Of a stretch of DNA of 64,000 nucleotides, positions 57,212 through 64,000 are shown one piece after another. Numbering within the stretch: the first letter of the stretch is position 1; the number at the start of each line of letters is the position of its first letter. Source of the DNA: Eimeria necatrix (Eukaryota; Apicomplexa; Conoidasida; Eucoccidiorida; Eimeriidae); the NCBI RefSeq assembly GCF_000499385.1, contig NW_013651809.1, positions 1 to 64,000 of the forward strand, read 5' to 3'. Position numbers and translations under genes: made by a program. Under the pieces are notes generated by a model that worked only from the letters and a program-made list of their open reading frames with translations, did not search any database and was not told the origin of the DNA.

Positions 57212-60002
57212 ATGGAAGGCAGCCAGCGGACTGCCGAACCCTGGGCCCGTGGGGAGGCTTCTTCAGTTGTTACTTTGCCCCCAATTGGGGTGGAGAATCA
57301 CTGTAATTATGGAAGAGATTATAGTATTCGGCGCCCTTCTGCTTTCCGGTGTCGACCTCACTTGGCACTTACTGTTACTGCTGTCTTAACTTCCGTACTT
57401 ACCTTAATTTTCGCTATATCGCTGTGTTTCCAACCCGTCATAAAGGCAACGCAACCGAGAACAGCTTTTCGCAGGCTTTCAGCTGGCGGTGAAACTCCAG
57501 AAACACCTCCCAGCGCTGGTTCCCCGCCGTACCTATGCGAAATTGCTCTTTCAGTGGGGAGGTCTCCCTCAGAGATGCCCGAATCTCCGGAACTTCCCAC
57601 GGCAACTACTGATCCAACAAAGGAAGAAACTAAAGTGTATGAAACGGAGTACAATGAAAAACCACCTTTGATGTACCCTTCAGAGGGATGTAGCGAGCAA
57701 GGCAAAAATATACCCTTTAAAGACGAAAACCCAATGCAGACCAATCCAGTCGCAGAAACTAGCAATGAAAGCTTTCACGCCTTACCAGTGGAGCAAGAAG
57801 AGCCTGAAGTGTTAAGTGCTCCCTTGGAAGTCATAGAGATCTTAGACTCATCAGACGATGACGCAAATTCAGATGTGGTCATATTGGGCGAAGACTCAAG
57901 AGATTTGACAAGAGAAATAGAAATGTCTCCCATACCGACCGGGCCTCCGGTGTCCTTGCCTTGTGTACACCAAAGCCCTTTATTTTATGATAAAGTTGTT
58001 CAAAAGGGGGAGCAGCAGACTATGCCGTTTGGAGAATTTGACGAGCCGCCAGCGAAAAGGCTCGCCGCTGAAGAAGAGGGGCTGGACGTTGCAATGGAAA
58101 TTTCCCGGCTTGATTCACTTCTAGACGAACCCCCCAAAACGGCTGCCGACCTGGTGCGCACACGCCTTCTACACTGGCCGCAACCTCAGCTGCCAAATTA
58201 CCCCGCCAGAGTGATGTTGGGGGACGGAGTTGAGTATCCCCTGGGGCACGTAGACGCTGCGTTGGCATTGCAGCCTGCGGAAAATGGAATTTACGTGACG
58301 CCCGGCGGGCTTGGTGATAGTATTCCCGGTGATGTTTATAGTGTGCTTTTTGGAGTACCGGAGGCTAATGAATCTGGAGGCCCGCTCTTTGAAATACTAG
58401 AGGATGATGAATCTGCAGGCCAAGATCAGCATCCTGTGGTCATTTCTTCAGATTCAGACGATGGTACGAGTGGAGCCATGAAAGCTGGGATGGGCGCCTC
58501 TCACCGGAAGGTGAGCTACGCTCCGCCTTTCTGTGTATCGAGCTGCTGCCCTGTCCACTAATCGTTTGGCATTTTCTGTCACCTGCCTTATTCCATCCCG
58601 TATTGTGAAAATTGCTGTTCAAGTCGCCTGCGAAGCAACCCATAATGTGCCTATTTTGTTGCAGCGGCGTCGTCGGGCACTTACAGCTCCAGCGAAAGTA
58701 AAACGCTTCCTTGAAAATGAAGGTCATGCAGCCCATCGCATGCTCCAGGCGAGATATCAATTTCTGCCAAAATCGGTAAGTCGCTGAAGGGAGAGTAATT
58801 CGATGGTGCCACTATTTGCTTGTTCGCTGGCTCTCAACTTATTGCTTTCGAGAAGTTCGATTATGTCCACTTCGCACTCCATCGATATCATCCGATCGGC
58901 TCCACCGTGTTTCAAGCTGCTTCCTGTGTGAATGGTTTTTGATATTTGAGACCTCCCACTTTTTCTTAGATAGCCATTAGCGAGGTTTGCTATGCTCCTC
59001 ATGCATGCGCAGCCTTATTGTGCCTTTACAAGACACAGTTTCGAATTTTTGATGGTGAAATTACACTTTCGCGAAACTTGGGTAGGGTATCCAGACCAAC
59101 GATGGGCATTTAGATTCAGACACTTTGTGCCTTTTTGTGTACCTTAACAGCTTATTCCAATTAGATTGGAGCAAAGATATTTCATGGTTAACTAGAAATT
59201 CCATTTCCTGAGGGACAAGCTAAATCAACCCTGCATTGTGCGCATCGTCCCTTAAGCATTTGGTGGCTTTTGTGACTTTCAGCTTGTTACAATTCTGGAA
59301 TCTCGGAAAAGTGGAGGATGTACAGAGTGCTACATGAGGCACCCTTTTTATCGGTTGCCTAATATCCGCAAGATTAGACCCGTTCGCGTATTTAATTTCG
59401 AAGAGCTAAATGCAAAAAGGGTTTGTCGCGTAGACATTTACCCCTCCTTATATAGCCTTCGGGAAATCCTGAGTAGGCGCGAGGTTCATGGGTCTTCGTT
59501 GAAAACGCTTCTCAGAGCCTGTGAAGATCTTGTTGAATTTTTAATCACCGCTCCACGGACAGAAAGAAATACCGACTTCCCGTGCTTTCTACAGGAGGCA
59601 CTTGGACGCCGTTTTCTTGCGCTGGATGCTGTGTGGTGTATTTGCGAAATGCTTGGCCCAGCAGCGCAGAAAGACAAGTGGTGGCGCACAATGATGGATA
59701 GTGTATTAGAACTGCCACAGCTACGCATTCCGCAGACAATACACCAACATAGCCGATTTCCCCTTGTGATGAAGCTCGCTGCTGTGTTGTATAAGTACAA
59801 TGAAGGGCAACGCCCTCCAGCCAGGGAGGTAGTTCAACTGAAGAGGGACCTTTTCGACTTCAGTACTGGCCCGCGCTTTTTTAGGTATGAACGGTGGAAT
59901 CCATGGCGGGATGATGATAAGGAAGCTAGAGAAAACTCCATAGAATGTACACTTGAGGAAAATGAAGTAAAGGAAGAATCTGACGGACAGACGGCTAGTT
60001 AA
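57212..60002 (+). CDS. Membrane-anchored RRLS-motif protein with SIM-like motifs, paralogue of the 34.7-37.6 kb gene
   Basis: No known function is recognised. Exons: 57212-58510 (AAG|GTGAGC), 58665-58775 (acceptor TATTTTGTTGCAG; TCG|GTAAGT), 59283-60002 (acceptor GTGACTTTCAG; stop TAA). All joins are phase 0, about 709 residues. The ATG at 57212 puts the membrane segment at residues about 51-73 (LALTVTAVLTSVLTLIFAIS) and RRLS at 87-90, the same spacing as in the paralogue, which supports this start. The linker to residue 433 is acidic and contains VIEILDSSDDD (207-217), VVILGEDS (222-229) and VVISSDSDD (409-417), hydrophobic-acidic patterns like SUMO-interacting motifs. The C-terminal domain contains LGRRFLALDAVWCICEMLGP, QKDKWW, RPPAREVVQLKRDL and RWNPWRDDD, matching the paralogue. 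This suggests an anchored or exported coccidian-specific family. Confidence 0.82.
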
Positions 60003-62125
60003 GGGGGCTGCATTATTGAGCAGCTCAAGCCCAAGTCCCTCGCTTTTTATGCTGGAAGTGCGTCAGCAACTGGCGGTTTTTGGCTTTCAGCGGAAAGAAC
60101 ATGACTCTTAGGGGATTTGGAGAGCGATAAGAATCATGTCGCATTCTCTTTACAATGCAAAGGGAAGAGGGATGCAACGTCATTCCGCGTTTAACAGATT
60201 CCCATTGAAACGAGGCCCATGCCTGCAAAGGACAACGAAGGTCAAAAGTGCAAGTGTACCACGCAGGTTTCTTCTAAGATTCCTTTTTAAAAGCATTATT
60301 CAGTGAAATGCTGCCTTTTAAAGGCGTCGTTTGCTGACTCCGGTGTCTTTTACTGTACTCGGTGTGCTCTTTCATGTCCGCGTAAGCTGAACTCGACGGC
60401 CTGGTGCAGAGCTCACAGAACTCTTTGCAGCTACTGAAGCCGTCGTTGCTACCTAAGGCAACAAAAGCTGTAAATCTTTGACGTAACGCCGGGGGTGCTA
60501 CGAATTTTATCTAGAAAAATGCAAGCAAGAACAGAGCGCAGTAGGGAGCAGCTCACGCCAGCGCTTTTAAGGAAGATACTGCAAGCACCACTCAAATTTG
60601 TGGATTTCAAAGACCCAAGACCCGCTCGAGCCCAAGACTCTTACTGAGATGCGACATAACAGTGCACAATTTGCCAGTCTTGTACGAAAGCACCTGTGTG
60701 CACCAGTTTGCTCCCTGTGGCACTCTGGCATTATTGCGCAGGAAATGGTGGTCTCAACTTTTCAAGCCAAACAGTAGACACGGTAGAATGTGCCTGCATT
60801 GTTCAAATGGCGTAATAAGGCATCCATTGTGAGTGTGGGGCGGCCGAGTGCCGAGAAAGAATTTCGACGGCCTCAAGTGAAGCAAGCTTAGTCAGGAACA
60901 AATATAGTTTCTGTTCCTCTGTTCGAAAAGGCGGAGTCTGCAACAGAAGCCAACCCGAAATGAGTCTGTTCTCTATTCGCCATCTACACTACAGCGAGTG
61001 GTAAGGCAAGGTCTTCGTCTCTGAAGGCACCGCCCAGCCCCAAAGCACAACTGTGTCATCTTGCTCATTCAAATTAGAGATATGGCGGCATAACCCCTTG
61101 GAATGGCCCGCTCAGAGGTGACCCGAGCATTGACTGCCGCTCTCCAAGGAAGACCGCTCTTTAAACGCGCTGGAATAAAAGGGTTTTTTGTTTAAGGCAA
61201 TTTTAAGGTAGAATTTGTTCAGCCACCTTTCGCATGCACTGAACTGTCGCTGCTGACACAAAGTAGGGCGTTTGGCATCCCGGAAACAAATGAGTTCCAT
61301 CTGGAGTTTCCGAAGTTTGTTGCCTCTGCACCACCATCTGTTGCTCACATTGTTCCGCCACTTCATGTTTATAGGTGGTCCTAGCCAGCGCCTCGCTGAC
61401 CTCTACAGGCTAAATGCATTTCAGTTTTATGATTTTGTACGAAGCCTTTTGTGCCTGTCTCCCGCTGTTTCAGCTCTCTTCGCAATTTGGGGCGTATATG
61501 GACTCATTTGTGCATAGCTAGAGCGCCCTATGCATTCTATGTATTCTGTGAACTGCTTTGTATTCGTAGCCCTGCTGGCGTACTCGCTAGAGAACCATTT
61601 GCGTGGCTCGGCACTTAGCCTTGCCCTTAATTGGCTTTTTCGGTGCCCGTGCAGTGCTTGTTCCTTTAGCAGATACTGAACATCATTTGCTGTCTAGTTG
61701 TATTCACGATTCTGCTGCTGCTGCTTTTATTGCTTTTATTGCCTACACCTTCTGCGGCACACCACGGGCACCTAGGACAACAGAAGGTTTCCCCTTGAAG
61801 CATAGAGTTAAACCGGTGGCCGCTAGCTACACACTAGCCCCCTGAACTAAGTGAAAAGCCAAAGTCCTGAGTGACGCCACAGCAGCGGTGGGGCCCCCAA
61901 GGTCTGCCCTGGGGACACTAGGGTGTAGCCTTTCGAAGCTCTGGGGAGCAGTAAGAAAGCGCAGGGCCTTCCGGCAGTCACGAAGCGCCTTAATGGCCTT
62001 TTTAACATTGCTGGGAGCTGCTGAAAGCTAGCTGCTGAGTTTCGTTGCACTCAGAAAGCTGGTTCGCTGCTGCGAGCAAAGTAGCAGCTCGCTGCATCTC
62101 CACGCTGAGTGTACAGAGGCCGCCT
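60003..62125. other. Intergenic region, no gene seen
   Basis: Frames of up to 84 residues on both strands show no domain. A hydrophobic 80-residue plus frame at 61603-61845 lacks a convincing context. The region should hold the 3' ends of the two flanking convergent genes. Confidence 0.5.
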
Positions 62126-64000
62126 TTACTCTTCGCAGGCAAAGAACTCTTCGCGCACTATTCTTCTTGCCATCCCTGCGGCCCTCTCTGCCAAAGAAAG
62201 GCGTTTGTCTTCAGAATCTTTTCTGCTTCTTCTTCCGCCATTTGCCTCTCCCACTTGACCTGCCGGGGCCCCACAATCTTCTTGTGGAAGCAGCAAGGAT
62301 TTGCTGCCTCTGTAGACAGAAGGATGCGGGGGTCGCCTGGCGGGTCGCCTCCAGTTCTCTGCCCTTGCTCTCGCTTCGCTGCTGCTGCTGCTGCGAATGC
62401 TGCTTCGTGAGCTGCTTCTGCTGCTGCAGCTTCTGTCATCGGTACGCCTTCTCCGAGCCCGTTCTAAGGGCACTAAGCCACTCCGCCTCTGCACAGTTTG
62501 CTGCAGTGGAGGGCGTGCTGCAGCACGCGGGCTGCAAAGGCTTCTCCAGTGCCCCTCCCGCATTTGCTGCTGCTGCCGGTAGACGCTCTCTGGCCGCCAT
62601 TGCTGTCTTTCTTCCCGAGGCTCTCTGCTGCTATCTACGCACCTCCAGAGATCGTCTTGGGCTTGCTGCTGCTGCGGCTTCTGCCGCCATAGCGGCTGCT
62701 GCTGCCGCTGCTGCCCTCCCACTGCAGCAAGACGGCTGCCGGACGGCTCCTCGTGACTTAACTTTGCTTTCCGCAGCTCCCCATTGTTTTTGTTGCAGTT
62801 TGCGACGAAGACTTCTGCTGGTTTGGCAGCAGCTGGCAGCCTTTTCTCCAGCCGCAGCGGAGGCACAGGCGCGGGGGCCCTGAGATATTCATGGGACTCT
62901 CCCGACTCGTGCTGCTGCTGCCTTCGTTGCTGCTGCTTTTGTTGCTGCTGCTTTGCGGGCTGCTGCTGCAGTTGAGGCGGGGGCTGCGGCGAATGCCTCT
63001 GCAGCTGGGGCAGCTGCTGCTCCTGACACCGCTGCTGATTTCTTTGAACGGAATGGTACATGGGTGGCGCCATCTGTCTGGCGGTGGTGCGGGTGTCCTT
63101 TTGCACCCGTTGGACTTTGCTTGCGTACGGCTGCTGCTGCTGCTGCTGCAGCTGTTGCTGCTGCAGCTGCTGGTGCTGCTGCTCCAGCTGATACGGGGGG
63201 TTCTCCCTATGTATAGCTCGGCGCAAGTGATTAGCGGTCTGCTGCTGCTGGCTGTCTGCTATCCAGTGCTGTTGCTGCCCTTGCTGCTGCTGCTGCTGCG
63301 GCTGCTGAGGGAATGGCGAGTGCACTTCCGTTACGGTAGTCGCCACCAGGCTTCCGATTCTGCTGCTGCTGCTGCTCGGCAGCAGCGTGCAGCAGGAAAT
63401 GTCACTTTGAAAGACGATTTCGCCGCGCGCCTCTGCTGCCTCTTGCGCAGCAGAAAGACCAAAAATGCCAATGGCCCCAGACTCCCCAGAGCAGGCAGAA
63501 GCCCCTGATGCTTCGGCTTTTCCTGCTGCAGCACTTGACTTGAGACAATTCATAATGGGCAGCCGCAGCCGGGGGTAGTTTTGCTGCTGCTGAGGAAGCA
63601 CGGGTCGCCGCAGCGGGGACGGCGCTGCTGTTTCTGCGTGCAGAATTTGTGCAGCTGCAGCACCAGCTCTAGGCGCAGCAGCAGCTCCTTGCTTCCTTCT
63701 CTCCTCCTCCGCAGCATTGCTGGCTTCCTGCTCTGCAGCAGGACCCCCAGGCTTCCGCTGCAGCACGGGCTGAGGTGCAGCAGGCTCTTCCAGAGCGCCA
63801 TTGGGGCCCCAGGAGGGGCCGCAGCTGCGGCCTTTCCGGCGATGAGGACAAGACGGGGCACCGGAAGCAGCAGCCGCAGCAGCAGCAGCAGCCGTAGCAG
63901 CAGCAGCAGCAGCAGCAGTAGCAGCAGCAGCAGCATTGCTGTTGTCTACTGCCAGCTTTGCGCCGAAGGCTGCCGACGTGCAAGGCTTTTCCACGTGCTC
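62126..64000 (-). CDS. Poly-Ala/poly-Gln/Arg-rich hypothetical protein, 5' end beyond the window
   Basis: The minus frame is open from the right edge to a TAA at 62126-62128 (at least 622 residues). No ATG lies near the edge, so the gene continues outside. I do not recognise it. It has poly-Ala near the N-terminal side (about 63865-63940), long poly-Gln blocks (about 62900-63300), a Ser/Arg patch (SCSSRSSSRSSIRSSSSS, about 62390-62440) and a charged C-terminus (DKRLSLAERAAGMARRIVREEF). The frame stays open for 1.87 kb; repeats help this, but the non-repeat parts are hydrophilic and coherent. The SR-like patch could mean RNA-related or nuclear function, which is only a guess. Confidence 0.6.
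   Translation of the reverse strand, partial: EHVEKPCTSAAFGAKLAVDNSNAAAAATAAAAAAATAAAAAAAAASGAPSCPHRRKGRSCGPSWGPNGALEEPAAPQPVLQRKPGGPAAEQEASNAAEEERRKQGAAAAPRAGAAAAQILHAETAAPSPLRRPVLPQQQQNYPRLRLPIMNCLKSSAAAGKAEASGASACSGESGAIGIFGLSAAQEAAEARGEIVFQSDISCCTLLPSSSSSRIGSLVATTVTEVHSPFPQQPQQQQQQGQQQHWIADSQQQQTANHLRRAIHRENPPYQLEQQHQQLQQQQLQQQQQQPYASKVQRVQKDTRTTARQMAPPMYHSVQRNQQRCQEQQLPQLQRHSPQPPPQLQQQPAKQQQQKQQQRRQQQHESGESHEYLRAPAPVPPLRLEKRLPAAAKPAEVFVANCNKNNGELRKAKLSHEEPSGSRLAAVGGQQRQQQPLWRQKPQQQQAQDDLWRCVDSSREPREERQQWRPESVYRQQQQMREGHWRSLCSPRAAARPPLQQTVQRRSGLVPLERARRRRTDDRSCSSRSSSRSSIRSSSSSEARARAENWRRPARRPPHPSVYRGSKSLLLPQEDCGAPAGQVGEANGGRRSRKDSEDKRLSLAERAAGMARRIVREEFFACEE

Noticed and set aside
62167..62883. 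Plus-strand 238-residue Cys/Leu/Ala-rich frame, and the 205-residue frame at 62891-63508
   Set aside because: Both are antisense to CAG-encoded Gln runs. Leu/Cys-rich frames are typical shadows of such repeats.
1..64000. tRNA, rRNA, CRISPR or telomere repeats
   Set aside because: I looked for T-loop consensus, regular direct repeats with spacers and TTTAGGG arrays. The only T-loop-like sequences are the retroelement primer-binding sites.

Overview
ORGANISM. The window looks like nuclear DNA of an Eimeria-type coccidian (Apicomplexa). Evidence: an ApiAP2 transcription factor with an ACDC domain, several intron-containing genes with GT-AG borders, long poly-Ala, poly-Gln and poly-Ser runs encoded by CAG/CTG trinucleotide tracts, and a Ty3/gypsy chromovirus of the kind known from Eimeria genomes. 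CAG-rich stretches (about 10.8-18.7 kb, 25.2-31.3 kb, 62.1-64 kb) alternate with repeat-poor stretches, as described for Eimeria chromosomes. One 100-base assembly gap (17935-18034) is present. LAYOUT. 1-9.0 kb is a nest of LTR retrotransposon material: a mosaic of LTR fragments in both orientations (1-1059), a decayed but nearly full-length plus-strand chromovirus (1040-7584; LTR, PBS, gag, protease, RT, RNase H, integrase, GPY/F, chromodomain, PPT, LTR), and a truncated minus-strand relative (7585-9035). 10.9-12.7 kb: a secreted or membrane-anchored hypothetical protein. 15.1-17.6 kb (minus): an ApiAP2 factor whose ACDC domain is split by an intron. 21.4-24.1 kb: a basic hypothetical protein with a short coiled coil. 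25.2-32.4 kb: a very large three-exon gene that I identify by motifs as a plant/fungal-type tRNA splicing ligase (ligase, kinase and 2H cyclic phosphodiesterase modules). 34.7-37.6 kb (minus) and 57.2-60.0 kb (plus): two paralogous membrane-anchored proteins with an RRLS motif just after the membrane segment and a shared C-terminal domain. 43.7-44.6 kb: a secreted HAD-family (Cof-type) phosphatase. 51.1-54.6 kb: a 14-exon gene coding for an ADP-ribosyltransferase (PARP)-like fold, a CONSTANS-type B-box, a second B-box and a coiled coil. 62.1 kb to the right edge (minus): a poly-Ala/poly-Gln protein running off the window. Decayed pol fragments of further gypsy elements lie at 37.7-37.9, 46.6-49.8 and 55.0-55.3 kb. 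RELATIONS. This is eukaryotic DNA with no operons. The genes do not form one pathway: there is RNA processing (tRNA ligase), transcription (AP2), possible ADP-ribose or ubiquitin-related regulation (ART/B-box), and secretory or exported proteins (RRLS pair, HAD, 10.9-kb gene). The best candidates for something little described are the ART/B-box/coiled-coil fusion and the RRLS pair, whose members lie about 20 kb apart in opposite orientation around fossil retroelements. LIMITS. All exon joins were read by eye from splice consensus, reading phase and protein motifs. No database search or transcript data were available.
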